The notes: generated from the letters alone by a model not told the origin. A stretch of DNA of 64,000 nt from Virgibacillus sp. NKC19-16 (GCF_021560035.1 NZ_CP074373.1:3530001-3594000); one strand, 5' to 3'; shown: positions 34,611 through 43,468, counted from the stretch's first letter. Numbers and translations are program-made.

Positions 34611-35231
34611 TTAATTGGCAATACCTACACGTGTTTGAATAAAATCCGCCTTGTCCACTAGTGAATAGGTGAAGTCTGCAGTATCCCCCGTGGTTATTCG
34701 TTTACCGTTTTCCGGTAAAAAATCTTTCATAACACGATAAGTTCCTTCTGCTTTCCCACCAAACAAAGCAGGAGGACAGACAATGGTCCAATCAAGGCTT
34801 GATCGCTTTAAGAGGCGATAAGCAGCGAGATGATCTTCTGCCGCAGTCGTTGATCTTCGCTTGGACTCCTTCGACTGAAATCGATAAACCCCTGAATCTG
34901 CGCGACTATTTAAGATCCCCGCAGTACCAACCGTGATGATTTTACGAACGCGCATTTTCTCCATTTCTTGGATAATAAAGGGCATGCTTCGTGACAGGGT
35001 GTCACTTTTATCCGTATTAAGTGCACTAATCACAACATCTACATCAATCATTGCTTCTGACAGGTCCTTCTTATACAAAACATTACCCTGAAAAACCGTT
35101 AAATACTTACTGGTCACATCTACTTTTTCAGGGGAGCGTACAAAAGCCTTAACATCGTGTTGATCAGACAGAGCTTGAAGCAAAATAGCTTTTCCTACTC
35201 TTCCAGTTGCACCTAGAATCAATATTTTCAT
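34611..35231 (-). CDS. NAD(P)-binding atypical SDR / NmrA-like protein
   Basis: The 206-residue protein opens with the nucleotide motif KILILGATGRVGKAILLQAL and has VISALN near 69, KIITVGTAGIL near 97 and DWTIVCPPALFGG near 147. This is the YwnB/BVR-B-like atypical short-chain dehydrogenase group, without the classical catalytic Tyr-x3-Lys being evident. Substrate unknown; a quinone- or stress-related reductase is a usual guess. The gene stands alone between regions without genes. Confidence 0.85.
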   Translation of the reverse strand: MKILILGATGRVGKAILLQALSDQHDVKAFVRSPEKVDVTSKYLTVFQGNVLYKKDLSEAMIDVDVVISALNTDKSDTLSRSMPFIIQEMEKMRVRKIITVGTAGILNSRADSGVYRFQSKESKRRSTTAAEDHLAAYRLLKRSSLDWTIVCPPALFGGKAEGTYRVMKDFLPENGKRITTGDTADFTYSLVDKADFIQTRVGIAN

Positions 35232-35397
35232 TTTTATTTCTCCTTCAACTAAATCAATGGAATATTGTGTTTTTTATTCGACTAATTTTTTCAATATAAG
35301 AACATGAACCCTTACACAGTATCATTTTATCATATTCCTTTAAATGGGCACCACTCTTGGAAACACCTTTATAACAAACAGCTGAAATCAGCAAAAT

Positions 35398-35424
35398 AAC
35401 CCGGGTGCTGAGTCCACCCGGGTT
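35398..35424 (-). terminator. Hairpin terminator, copy 2 of the repeated hairpin
   Basis: Perfect 10-base arms AACCCGGGTG / CACCCGGGTT and a minus-strand TTATTTTG tail place it as the terminator of the small gene at 35477. Its sequence and flanks nearly match 26088-26115 at the end of the crt operon. Confidence 0.8.
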
Positions 35425-35476
35425 CCTATTTCCAAACTCATGAGGCAGTGAGATTTTGCCACAACCTCATTTACTT

Positions 35477-35650
35477 TTAACTGCGATGTTGAACGAGGTC
35501 AATTGTACCTAATACGACGTGTGCTAATCCGAAGCCAAATACGGTGTTTGCAACCATTTTATTGGAACCAGGATTTTGTTTTAATCCATAGCCTGTAGCG
35601 GTTACGACAGTACCTAATGCAGTTGGAATCATGCCTTCACGAATATTCAT
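35477..35650 (-). CDS. Small conserved membrane protein, 57 residues
   Basis: ATG 35650 behind GGAGGGAAATT gives a 57-residue protein, MNIREGMIPTALGTVVTATG to FGFGLAHVVLGTIDLVQHRS, with two hydrophobic stretches. Close relatives in Bacillus carry the misleading name asparagine synthase; no synthase domain is present. The longer open frame to 35698 lacks a site. It is downstream of the DUF378 gene on the same strand and may share its transcript. Confidence 0.78.
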   Translation of the reverse strand: MNIREGMIPTALGTVVTATGYGLKQNPGSNKMVANTVFGFGLAHVVLGTIDLVQHRS

Positions 35651-35724
35651 CGTAATTTCCCTCCACAACATTTTATTGATTATACACCAGTATTCCATTT
35701 ACTTACAAATATACAATCCGTCAT

Positions 35725-36057
35725 TTATAAATTTTTATCCTTTTCAGGAAAGTCTCTGGAAGAATCGTTTAAATTAGATGCGTCTGTTTCATCACTAAAT
35801 TCAGTACCATAATTTACATTCCTAGATTCTCTTCCCCGACGGTTACCACCATGTTCCGTTTCATCCATTGGCTCAAACAATAATGTCAGGCAGAACAAGG
35901 CACTAATTCCAACAAGTGTATATACTACTCTTGACAATGCTGCTTCTTGTCCACCAAACAGCGATGCGACTAAATCCCATTGAAATAATCCAATCAGTCC
36001 CCAATTAATACCACCGATTATTACTAACGCTAACGCAATACGTTGAACTGTTCTCAA
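35725..36057 (-). CDS. DUF378 domain-containing membrane protein
   Basis: The 110-residue protein has the DUF378 core VQRIALALVIIGGINWGLIG, then LFQWDLVASLFGGQEAALSR and VVYTLVGISALF: two membrane segments within residues 1-62. An acidic and Asn-rich tail of about 48 residues is longer than usual. GGAGGTGTAA precedes the start. The family is small, widespread in Firmicutes and uncharacterised. Confidence 0.9.
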   Translation of the reverse strand: MRTVQRIALALVIIGGINWGLIGLFQWDLVASLFGGQEAALSRVVYTLVGISALFCLTLLFEPMDETEHGGNRRGRESRNVNYGTEFSDETDASNLNDSSRDFPEKDKNL

Positions 36058-36230
36058 GGGTTACACCTCCTTAGTATTACTGCCCTCCGCAATAACTCCG
36101 CAAGAAAATTAAAAGGGCATGCGCTTATTATTTGTGTTACTGTCCATTTCATACAATTTTTTTGGGAAGCATGGGCGAAAGAACTTTACGCGGCATTTGC
36201 ACATATACTAACCGATAGTTGGGAGGTTAT

Positions 36231-37160
36231 ATGATGGAGGGCTTTATACAGGAGATGCTCCAGCTCTACCTTATTGCGATGGTGGGGTTTGCGGTAAGAA
36301 AGACAAAAATACTTAATGAAGAGACAAATTATGTACTGACACAGCTAATTTTATATATTACATTACCCGCTCTCATTTTATTTTCCTTGAATATTACATT
36401 TTCCATTGACTTATTAAAAGACTTTTTATGGCTGGTGTTGATGTCTGCCTATATCCTTCTCCTCTCCATATTTTTAGCTATTTGGATGCGAAAGCGATCA
36501 CAGCTTTCAAAAGATAAGAAAAGCGTTTATGAAGGTCTTATTATCTTTGGCAATCAGGGATATATTGGCTATGCTGTCATTTTTTCCATTTTCGGGGAAC
36601 AGGGAATCGTTTATTTAACGATGTTTAATATCGTATATTTTATTCTCATATGGACCTATGGCATTTACTTATTTACTAGGGATACAGTTGCAATTGAATG
36701 GAAAAAAATCTTCCTAAATCCAGGAGTTCTTTCCACAACGATTGGATTGATCTTTTTCCTTCTCCCCATAAGTTTGCCCGTGATGCTTGCAAATACCCTG
36801 GAGAGTGTTGGAAAAATGACGATTCCCCTGTCCATGATTTTAATTGGCAGTTTGGTCGCAAATGTAACATACAAAGACATCCCATTCTTATTAAAAAATA
36901 AATACTTATGGAAATCCGCCATAGCAAAGCTGCTCTTTATCCCGCTATTACTACTTCCCTTTGCTGCATTCTCTATACCATTTAGCCTATTTGCGGTTGC
37001 CTTTCTTGTTGCAGGAATGCCATCAGCTCCAACAATGTCGCTTTATGCGCAGAAATTCGGAGGAGATACCCTTTTTGCCTCCTTGGGCGTATTAGTATCC
37101 AGTCTGTTATGTGCTTTTAGCATCCCTTTGCTTTACTTTATTTTACATCTCTTATATTGA
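36231..37160 (+). CDS. AEC family transporter (auxin efflux carrier-like)
   Basis: The protein of about 310 residues has some ten hydrophobic segments, LQLYLIAMVGFAVRKTKILN near the start, EGLIIFGNQGYIGYAVIFSI near 102 and a C-terminal GMPSAPTMSLYAQKFGGDT. This is the AEC group of carriers for organic acids and related compounds. GGGAGG at 36221 serves ATG 36231 or 36234; the latter has the better spacing. It is convergent with the ABC pair at 37180. Confidence 0.92.
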   Translation: MMEGFIQEMLQLYLIAMVGFAVRKTKILNEETNYVLTQLILYITLPALILFSLNITFSIDLLKDFLWLVLMSAYILLLSIFLAIWMRKRSQLSKDKKSVYEGLIIFGNQGYIGYAVIFSIFGEQGIVYLTMFNIVYFILIWTYGIYLFTRDTVAIEWKKIFLNPGVLSTTIGLIFFLLPISLPVMLANTLESVGKMTIPLSMILIGSLVANVTYKDIPFLLKNKYLWKSAIAKLLFIPLLLLPFAAFSIPFSLFAVAFLVAGMPSAPTMSLYAQKFGGDTLFASLGVLVSSLLCAFSIPLLYFILHLLY

Positions 37161-37179
37161 CGTTCGAATATACTCGTCC

Positions 37180-37863
37180 TCATCCCTCTCCTCGCTGCTG
37201 CAAGCTAATTCTGCCATCTGTAATTTCATATACCTTATCAGAGTAGTCAAGCAACCGGGTATCATGGGTGACCACGATCGTTGTTTTATGCCTTTTTTTG
37301 GTTAAATCCTGCAGTATTTCCATCACTTCAAATGCACGGTCCGTATCAAGTGAGGCAGTAGGTTCATCTGCCAGAAGGATGCTGGGATCGCTGTACAATG
37401 CCTTCGCAATGGCCACGCGCTGCCGTTCGCCCCCTGATAAGTCAGAAGGGTACTTATTCCGTAATGGATCGATGCCCAAAGCGTTGTATAAATCATGCAG
37501 GTCATCTTTTGCGAGGTTGCCTTTTTTTACGTTGTCCAGCAACTTCATCTGCTGATCTACCGTTAGAAAGGGAACCAAGTTCGAAGTCTGTAGTACAAAA
37601 CCAATTTCATGCAGGCGGACAGCGGCTCGCTTCTTTTCCTTGAAACGTGTGATAATATTTCCATTTATCGTCACTTCTCCGTGGCTCGGGGATTGAAGAC
37701 CGCCAGCTATCGTTAAAAAGGTACTTTTACCAGAACCTGATGGTCCAATCACAACAATAAGTTCACCTTTTTCCGCTGTAAAATTCGTCTTTTTTAAGGC
37801 CTCGACCATAGTATGACCTTCTCCAAACACTTTATTTACTTCATTCATTGCAAGTGTAGCCAT
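37180..37863 (-). CDS. ABC transporter ATP-binding protein (HrtA/LolD/MacB type)
   Basis: The 227-residue ATPase has Walker A GPSGSGKST near 39, LSGGERQRVAIAKALYSDP near 141, Walker B ILLADEPTASLD near 162 and the switch His in VVTHD. It belongs to the MacB/LolD/HrtA group that drives FtsX-like permeases. It begins three bases behind the permease gene and forms a two-gene operon with it. Export of haem or a hydrophobic toxin across the membrane is the typical role; the substrate is not visible. Confidence 0.9.
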   Translation of the reverse strand: MATLAMNEVNKVFGEGHTMVEALKKTNFTAEKGELIVVIGPSGSGKSTFLTIAGGLQSPSHGEVTINGNIITRFKEKKRAAVRLHEIGFVLQTSNLVPFLTVDQQMKLLDNVKKGNLAKDDLHDLYNALGIDPLRNKYPSDLSGGERQRVAIAKALYSDPSILLADEPTASLDTDRAFEVMEILQDLTKKRHKTTIVVTHDTRLLDYSDKVYEITDGRISLQQRGEG

Positions 37864-37866
37864 GAT

Positions 37867-38937
37867 TTAGCCTCCTATCGCTAGTAATGGATCAATTTTT
37901 ACAATCGTGCGTACAGAAAAAAATGCGCCTAAAACAGATACAGCTATGAGTACCATCCCGTAAACCAGCATTACGGTATAATCAAATGCAACGGGAACAG
38001 CTGGCGGCAGGAAGTATCCAGTGACAACAGCCAACAGGAAACCAATGATCACACCTGCAAATGCCAAAAGAAACGTCTGAGCTATTACGGAATTAGCCAG
38101 GTACCTGCTGGAAATCCCCTGTGCTTTCATGACACCAAACATACTTATCTTCTGAATGGTTAATACATAAAGGAAAATTGCCAGAATGACGGATGAAATG
38201 ATGAACAAGAAATAAATCATAAAGTTTAACGTTAGATTTTGTTCGGTATAGCCAGGTAGGCTTTCAATAAATGTTGACGTATCCACCATCTGCAGCTCAC
38301 CGTTTAGAGAAACTTCATCAATATTATCATCCCGAATGACAATTCCATTAATCTGCCCTTCATTGTTTTCTGCCGCGTCATCATACTGAACTGTTTGCAC
38401 TGTTTCTAAACTGCTATATAGCACAGGCGCAGCACTAAATCTTGCATTATCTGTAAATCCTGTAATTGTTAATACTGCGTCAGAAGAGGATATTTCCAGT
38501 TCATCGCCGACCCGAAAACCCTCTTCCTTTAGAGTATCATCGGCAATCACTTCCCCTTCTGCCGAGAATGGGCTACCTTCTGTTACTTCAGGCATGATAA
38601 ACTCATCCGTCCTGATTCCGAAGATAGACACATTGGATTTGAGATCATCATTCACACTGGCAATGGCATTTAATTGGCCCAGTACAGCAGCATCATTAAC
38701 TTTTTCCGGGTTAAAATCTTCTATGTTCATGGTTGACCGGGGAAGATTAATATTTGCTTCCTCCGTTAAAATGATTCCATCCGCATTCCATTTGTCAACA
38801 GCTTCCCTATTTAACTGTTCCAATCCATTTGCTAAGCCCGATAAGAAAAAAACTAAATAGGAGACCAACATCAAAACGCCTGCAATTAAAATAAACCGCA
38901 GCTTATTATACTTCACTTCATTCCATGCTAAGAACAT
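37867..38937 (-). CDS. FtsX-like ABC transporter permease (HrtB type)
   Basis: The 356-residue protein has one N-terminal membrane segment (FILIAGVLMLVSYLVFFLSG), a long extracytoplasmic domain (about 40-240) and three C-terminal segments, the FtsX/MacB fold. The start MFLAWNEVKYNKLRF and LANGLEQLNREAV resemble HrtB haem-exporter permeases. It pairs with the ATPase at 37180. An inverted repeat at 38972-38997 lies 35 bases upstream as a possible control site. Confidence 0.85.
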   Translation of the reverse strand: MFLAWNEVKYNKLRFILIAGVLMLVSYLVFFLSGLANGLEQLNREAVDKWNADGIILTEEANINLPRSTMNIEDFNPEKVNDAAVLGQLNAIASVNDDLKSNVSIFGIRTDEFIMPEVTEGSPFSAEGEVIADDTLKEEGFRVGDELEISSSDAVLTITGFTDNARFSAAPVLYSSLETVQTVQYDDAAENNEGQINGIVIRDDNIDEVSLNGELQMVDTSTFIESLPGYTEQNLTLNFMIYFLFIISSVILAIFLYVLTIQKISMFGVMKAQGISSRYLANSVIAQTFLLAFAGVIIGFLLAVVTGYFLPPAVPVAFDYTVMLVYGMVLIAVSVLGAFFSVRTIVKIDPLLAIGG

Positions 38938-38971
38938 TTCTTCACTTCCTACTGTGCTGGATTCAATTCAT

Positions 38972-38997
38972 ACCTTAAAGCTATTCATCTTTAAGGT
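38972..38997. promoter_or_regulatory. Inverted repeat upstream of the HrtB-like gene
   Basis: ACCTTAAAG (38972-38980) and CTTTAAGGT (38989-38997) are exact complements with an 8-nt spacer, just upstream of the permease start. It may be an operator for an unseen regulator; no T run follows, so a terminator is less likely. Confidence 0.5.
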
Positions 38998-39163
38998 GAT
39001 TTATTTCCATTTTTTTGTTACAACTTTAGTTTACCATATACCCTTCTTCTATGTTTTTCTAACATGACGAAGCACAGGGAAGGTTCTTAATCTGATCTGG
39101 TATGTTTCACATCTTCTTTGTTCATACTAATAATGACCATTTTTCGAACAGGAGTGATCAAAC

Positions 39164-39577
39164 GTGATTGAACTACAAACAGCTATTGAAGGAAAGAAAA
39201 CATACTTCGGGCAAATGAGAAAACTGCTAAAGCCTATGGGTTACACGTTGTGTGGAAATTGGGAGTATGACAGAGCCTTTTTCGACGGGCTATTATGGAG
39301 AGATGGCGGCGAGACGATTTACATAAGAATTCCTTTTCACGTCTTAGACGGGGAACTGGATAACGATGACACCTTTATAGAATTCGGAACACCATATGTC
39401 ATTAAACATGTTGTGCATATTGGCTTAGATAGGGATGCTGATTCATTGCTTCTCACTGCAGCAGGCGGACTGAATCAATTTCAAGAACCACTCGATCGAG
39501 ATGGATACATAAAAGATAAAAGTGAATGGGAAGATGCGGGCAAGCAGGCTATCGAATATATTATGGATTATATTTAG
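39164..39577 (+). CDS. YugN-like family protein
   Basis: The 137-residue protein matches the YugN family over its length: LLKPMGYTLCGNWEYDRAFF near 22, LLWRDGGETIYIRIPF near 43 and EFGTPYVIKHVVHIGLD near 71. These are cytoplasmic proteins of Bacillus with unknown function. A good site (AGGAGTG) precedes GTG 39164. It lies upstream of DUF3231 copy 4 on the same strand, but that gene has its own promoter. Confidence 0.88.
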   Translation: MIELQTAIEGKKTYFGQMRKLLKPMGYTLCGNWEYDRAFFDGLLWRDGGETIYIRIPFHVLDGELDNDDTFIEFGTPYVIKHVVHIGLDRDADSLLLTAAGGLNQFQEPLDRDGYIKDKSEWEDAGKQAIEYIMDYI

Positions 39578-39608
39578 TGGGGTAGACATCAATCACCTTC
39601 ATGACTTT

Positions 39609-39638
39609 TACATAAAATACGGCTGTTTGTACATATTA
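39609..39638 (+). promoter_or_regulatory. Sigma-G-like promoter of DUF3231 copy 4
   Basis: TACATA (39609-39614), 17 bases, then CATATTA (39632-39638). The arrangement and the intervening TGTTTGTA are shared with the promoter of DUF3231 copy 1 at 16827-16856. Confidence 0.55.
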
Positions 39639-39673
39639 AACCTATAATTATTAATTTTATAGGAGCGTACACA

Positions 39674-40693
39674 ATGAATGAACAGAAAACAAACCTAACA
39701 TCTTCGGAAATTGCTTCACTTTGGACAGGGTATATGAATGATACTATGTCAAAATATGTTTTGGGCTATATGTTGCAACATATAGAAGACCCGGATATAA
39801 AAGCTGTTGTTCAATATTCCTATGATATGTCGTCTAACCATATCGAGCAGATAATATCTATTTTTGAAAATGAGCAATTCGCCATTCCATATGGGTTTAC
39901 TGAAAAAGACGTAAACATGAATGCTCCATGGCTTTTTTCAGACATACTTTGTTTAACGTATGTGAATCATATGGCAAAAGTAGGAATGTTAACGTACAGC
40001 AGTTTTGTTTCTATGAGTTACCGGGAAGATGTATGCAACTACTTTTCGCAGGGATTAAATGATAGCAATAACCTTTATAAACAATCACTCGAAACTGCTC
40101 TTTCCAAGGGAATAAGTCCCAGACACCCATATATTGAAGTTCCTAAAGAAACGGATTATGTGGACAGCAAAAAGTATTTAAGCGGGTTAAATCCTTTCAG
40201 TGATAAACGGCCATTAAGTGCTGTAGAGATTACCCATTTGTATCAGAACGTACTGACAAATTCAATAGGGATGAAACTATGCATTGCATTTGCCCAAACG
40301 TCGCCATCTAAAGACGTACAGGATTACATGCTTCGAGCAAGAGACATCTCGAAAAAACATATCAAAATTTTTACAGATACACTTTTGAAAGATGATATGG
40401 AAACTCCACAGATAGTAGATGTAACTATAAGTGACTCCATAACCAAAACTTTTTCAGATAAATTAATAATGTTTCACACAAATTTGATGATTGCTGCAGG
40501 GGTTGGAAATTATTCTACAGCAGCATCTGCTAGTCAACGAAGTGATTTAATGGTTAATTATGAACGATTATCATTAGAAGTTTCCAAGCTTGCCAAAAGT
40601 GGTGCCGACATCATGATTAAACACGAATGGTTAGAACAACCACCCGGAATAAAAGATCGCAAAAAATTAGCGAAGAACAAACAACAAGACTGA
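39674..40693 (+). CDS. DUF3231 family protein, copy 4
   Basis: The 339-residue protein is the closest paralog of copy 1, equal in length, with shared DVNMNAPWLFSDILCLTYVN, SGLNPFSDKRPLSAVEI and LAKSGADIMIKHEWLEQPPG. It again has two related helical halves. TAGGAGCG precedes the ATG. It lies 22 kb from copy 1, outside the A-B module region, but shares its sigma-G-like promoter. Array E follows its stop codon by 46 nt. Confidence 0.9.
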   Translation: MNEQKTNLTSSEIASLWTGYMNDTMSKYVLGYMLQHIEDPDIKAVVQYSYDMSSNHIEQIISIFENEQFAIPYGFTEKDVNMNAPWLFSDILCLTYVNHMAKVGMLTYSSFVSMSYREDVCNYFSQGLNDSNNLYKQSLETALSKGISPRHPYIEVPKETDYVDSKKYLSGLNPFSDKRPLSAVEITHLYQNVLTNSIGMKLCIAFAQTSPSKDVQDYMLRARDISKKHIKIFTDTLLKDDMETPQIVDVTISDSITKTFSDKLIMFHTNLMIAAGVGNYSTAASASQRSDLMVNYERLSLEVSKLAKSGADIMIKHEWLEQPPGIKDRKKLAKNKQQD

Positions 40694-40738
40694 CATTAAC
40701 AAAGGGGACGAACGGGGACGGTTCCCTAAGGGCGATGT

Positions 40739-40897
40739 CTCCCGATTTGGGAACGAGCTCTCCCGGTTTGAGGATGCGCTCTCCCGATTTCCAGCCTGTG
40801 TCTCCCGTTTTAACGAAGCTTCCTCCCGGTTTGGAGGCGTTCTCTCCCGATTTGCCACGCGCCTCTCCCGTTTTGATGAGGTAGTCTCCCGATAGGC
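40739..40897 (+). repeat. 21-bp periodic array E (CTCCCG family, 8 units)
   Basis: CTCCCG begins at 40739, 40760, 40781, 40802, 40823, 40844, 40865 and 40886, every step exactly 21. The following bases are mostly GTTTG, ATTTG/C or TTTT. It is preceded by a GGGGACGGTTCCC motif (REP-like core) and followed within about 10 bases by the hairpin at 40905. Confidence 0.93.
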
Positions 40898-40904
40898 AAC
40901 CATG

Positions 40905-40951
40905 AAAAAAGTAATTACCCTGCAGACTCAAATCTGGGGTAATTACTTTTT
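40905..40951. terminator. Hairpin related to type I toxin-antitoxin terminators, solo copy
   Basis: AAAAAGTAATTACCC (from 40906) pairs with GGGTAATTACTTTTT. Loop and downstream AAGTCGCCGCA are nearly identical to those of the toxin locus at 45281-45340, but here no toxin frame precedes it. It is a bidirectional terminator or the leftover antitoxin-RNA end of a lost toxin locus. Confidence 0.8.
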
Positions 40952-41097
40952 GTACCCATAAAAGTCGCCGCATTCTCAAGGTACACACCTCTTTTTAGCA
41001 CTATCAAAAGCATTAGATACTTTTATAATCCAGAATACAATCCGTTGTGCTGAAAAACTACTCTCATTGTTTATATTACTCTCCTGTCTTCACGTGT

Positions 41098-41463
41098 TCA
41101 TTCCTGCTTTCTTCTTGTCCGAGTTCCATTACCGGGCTTTTTGGAAACAACGATAATCACTCCCTGATCCAACTGCTCTTCAAGGATGTTCGATTCTTCT
41201 TCTGAGAATCCGAGTACCATCAATTGAGCTCTTAGCTTATCTTCTTTATTACGGAAAATGTTTTTGATGGAGTCACCAACCCCTCTTTCGTTAACTCCTA
41301 CAGTATTGGTTTTTGCACGATCAGTAACTCGATCTGTATGGTCATCATGTGTAATAACATAAATATCGTCTTGATCTACTTTTGTTTTTAGTCTTTCTAT
41401 CACTTCAATAGCCTCTTCATCGCTCATATATGCTTCATAGATAAGATCCGGCATCTTCGTCAT
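41098..41463 (-). CDS. YflT-type general stress protein
   Basis: I chose ATG 41463 (MTKMPDLIYEAYMS), nine bases after AAGGAG; the first ATG at 41481 would overlap that site. The product of 121 residues begins with the YflT/17M pattern of a short strand, an acidic helix (SDEEAIEVIERLKTK) and DDIYVITHDDHTDRVTDRAK, followed by GVGDSIKNIFR and a second EEESNILEEQLDQG helix. Such proteins are SigB-controlled in Bacillus. The basic tail RTRRKQE is unusual. The 5' end contains a 9-bp tandem repeat, ATGACGAAG. Confidence 0.82.
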   Translation of the reverse strand: MTKMPDLIYEAYMSDEEAIEVIERLKTKVDQDDIYVITHDDHTDRVTDRAKTNTVGVNERGVGDSIKNIFRNKEDKLRAQLMVLGFSEEESNILEEQLDQGVIIVVSKKPGNGTRTRRKQE

Positions 41464-41726
41464 CTTCGTCATCTCCTTCATTTAATATCATATTCTATCG
41501 TGGAGTTTTAATTTACTTTTAAGCATTTGTGTACAATCACCTATTTTTATATACTTGCTACCTTAAACTCTTGAGTGTTAATTTCCCGAAAACACCTTCA
41601 CTAAATCTTATTTCATTAATTTTATTGGGAATATTAATTTAGCTTCTCTTTTCTTTTTCTTCAACTACCTTTTTTCTCGGAAGCCATAAGTAGAAGCTAG
41701 GATAATCCAACCTTAAAGAAAAATAA

Positions 41727-41772
41727 AAAGGCCTAATCTCTCTGCATTCAAACTAGAGATTAGACTTCTTTT
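41727..41772. terminator. Hairpin with A and T runs
   Basis: TAATCTCT (41734-41741) pairs with AGAGATTA (41755-41762), with partly paired AAAGGCC/GACTTCTTTT outside. The sequence resembles the strong terminator at 15846-15888. No intact gene abuts it; it may have belonged to the lost FNT gene whose 3' end lies next to it. Confidence 0.6.
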
Positions 41773-41869
41773 GCTCCACTTATAATATGTAGATACTGAC
41801 ATTAGGATTCGTCTGGTTGATAAAAGCTCATCGTTTACGACATGCGGTCTGAGTCCGATTTTAACTTGG

Positions 41870-41960
41870 ATCTCTTTCTGAAACCCACAAGAAAAGAGCA
41901 AGGAGATGAAAATGGCTCCACCGATGATATTGCTGATACTTGCTGGGATCAGAACAAATA
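41870..41960 (-). pseudogene. 3' fragment of a second formate/nitrite transporter gene
   Basis: The minus strand reads LIPASISNIIGGAIFISLLF, then S, C and GFQKEIQ, matching the last 30 residues of the FNT protein at 23511-24365 (NLIPASIGNIIGGAIFISLL, then FSYAFRKEIRS). Nucleotides agree at roughly four of five positions. The upstream 250 codons are absent. It is a remnant of a paralog, within an otherwise gene-free 41464-42056. Confidence 0.85.
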
Positions 41961-42056
41961 GTAGTAACAGTTTAGTAAAGTAATCATCCTCTCTGCCAAT
42001 CTAGTAAAGACGTAATTTACCCACGTCAAATGCTTGCTTCATTTCCTCACCTAACA

Positions 42057-42761
42057 TCAATACCTGCTATAAGCTGACATCGACCAGCGCCAGCATAACA
42101 CCCAAACGCACAGTGACAAAAGAATAGAAACTCCCCACAACATTACCGGATAGGATTCCATAATTTCTGTGGTCAATCCTGCCAACTGACTTACGAATTC
42201 AAATTGGCTAAATGCAATTAATAAAATAAGAAATAAAAGAGACAAATAACTGCTTCCCCACTGAAAGAAAATGCCTAATTCAACAGCTAATACACCGGAA
42301 GCGAAAAGGAAGGGAACTATGCATAATGCCGTCCAACCTTCAGGAGCTGTAGAGTAAGGGAAATTCATTTCAAAAGCCCACCATAGGAAACACAACCATC
42401 CAGCCATAATACCATTTAAAAGAAAGTTGGTAATATATTTTCCAGTCACGATTTCTCTTAAGGTGATAGGGAGCGTATGAACATACGAATAATAGCCTGT
42501 GCCAAGCTCTCGTTCGGGTCTGTTGGAAAACTTCATCCAACTTATCGCATAGGGTATAAACAAAACAGCAAGATAAAGCATGGAAAAATCTTCGTAACTG
42601 ATCCCTGCTGCGTTCACCCAGTCAAGTGCACCTTCCTTGCTGCTATAATAAATCAACACGCCAGCGAGAACCAGAGAGGTCAGGAAATACCAGAATAACA
42701 AATGGCGGTTACTGTAGCATTCTTCTTTAATTAAATGAATAACCACACTTGTTCTCATCAT
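42057..42761 (-). CDS. ABC-2 type permease subunit, YtrC/D-like, second of pair
   Basis: The 234-residue protein has six hydrophobic segments and no recognisable catalytic motif. It overlaps the preceding permease gene by four bases and completes a GntR-ATPase-permease-permease operon (44784 down to 42057). It should form the membrane channel with the 42758 product, as in Ytr-type systems induced by cell-wall-active antibiotics. The substrate is unknown. No clear terminator follows the gene. Confidence 0.78.
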   Translation of the reverse strand: MMRTSVVIHLIKEECYSNRHLLFWYFLTSLVLAGVLIYYSSKEGALDWVNAAGISYEDFSMLYLAVLFIPYAISWMKFSNRPERELGTGYYSYVHTLPITLREIVTGKYITNFLLNGIMAGWLCFLWWAFEMNFPYSTAPEGWTALCIVPFLFASGVLAVELGIFFQWGSSYLSLLFLILLIAFSQFEFVSQLAGLTTEIMESYPVMLWGVSILLSLCVWVLCWRWSMSAYSRY

Positions 42762-43465
42762 TTCTTCCCTCCCTCTGATAATCTAGCATCTGCATACTTG
42801 CCTCCGTCAGGGAATCCACTTCTATTTGTCCACCAAATAGTTACCCACCAGCAAATGAAATAAATCACCATAGGTACTATTATTAACAGCAACCAAAACT
42901 GGGTGAAGGATATTCCCAGATCCTCTAGTAAGAATCCTGATGAAATCGCAATCACTCCCCATATGGCTAATGCTATATAAAAAATCCAATCTTTCCCTCC
43001 AGCACCCCATATGAAATGACATATCTGCATGATTGCAGCAATAAAAAGAGCCATGGAAATAAAGACCGACGCCATCATCCAGGCTTCAAACGTCCAGGAA
43101 GCATTAATCCACTGATTAAGAGAAACAAATAATAACATCCAAATAAAAGAGGCAGCGCATAGTCCCAGGTTACTGAGAAATTTCGCGTGGATAATATAAT
43201 TTTTGCGGACAGGCAGCGTTTGTAAAAAAGTTATCTGCCGATTAGCCGCTTCTTGCTTCATGGTATAACTTAATCGACCATAGACAAAAAGCAACCCAAT
43301 AAGACAAATCATCATATTCATATTTTCAACATCAGTAAGTCCGGCCACTTTTGGGCCTAGAATCCATGTAAGCAAAATTATTCCTGCCCCAAAAAGGTTA
43401 TGATAGTAAATCATCTTCTTCCAATAAAACATTTCATCAAACTCTCTAGAAATCAACACCTTCAT
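42758..43465 (-). CDS. ABC-2 type permease subunit, YtrC/D-like, first of pair
   Basis: The 235-residue protein has six hydrophobic segments and the start MKVLISREFDEMFYWKKMIY. It lies four bases behind the ATPase gene and overlaps the next permease gene (ATGA-type junction). The LPVRKNYIIHAKFL stretch near 85-98 resembles the coupling region LPxxxxxxxxxKF found in bacterial ABC-2 permeases; a similar LPVSKNVLIKSRFI occurs in the permease at 46823. It forms an exporter with its neighbours. Confidence 0.8.
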   Translation of the reverse strand: MKVLISREFDEMFYWKKMIYYHNLFGAGIILLTWILGPKVAGLTDVENMNMMICLIGLLFVYGRLSYTMKQEAANRQITFLQTLPVRKNYIIHAKFLSNLGLCAASFIWMLLFVSLNQWINASWTFEAWMMASVFISMALFIAAIMQICHFIWGAGGKDWIFYIALAIWGVIAISSGFLLEDLGISFTQFWLLLIIVPMVIYFICWWVTIWWTNRSGFPDGGKYADARLSEGGKK

Positions 43466-43468
43466 TTC

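Noticed and set aside
40667-40903. Minus-strand protein of RE/NRE repeats over array E
   Set aside because: Same reason as for array D; the frame is a by-product of the repeat.
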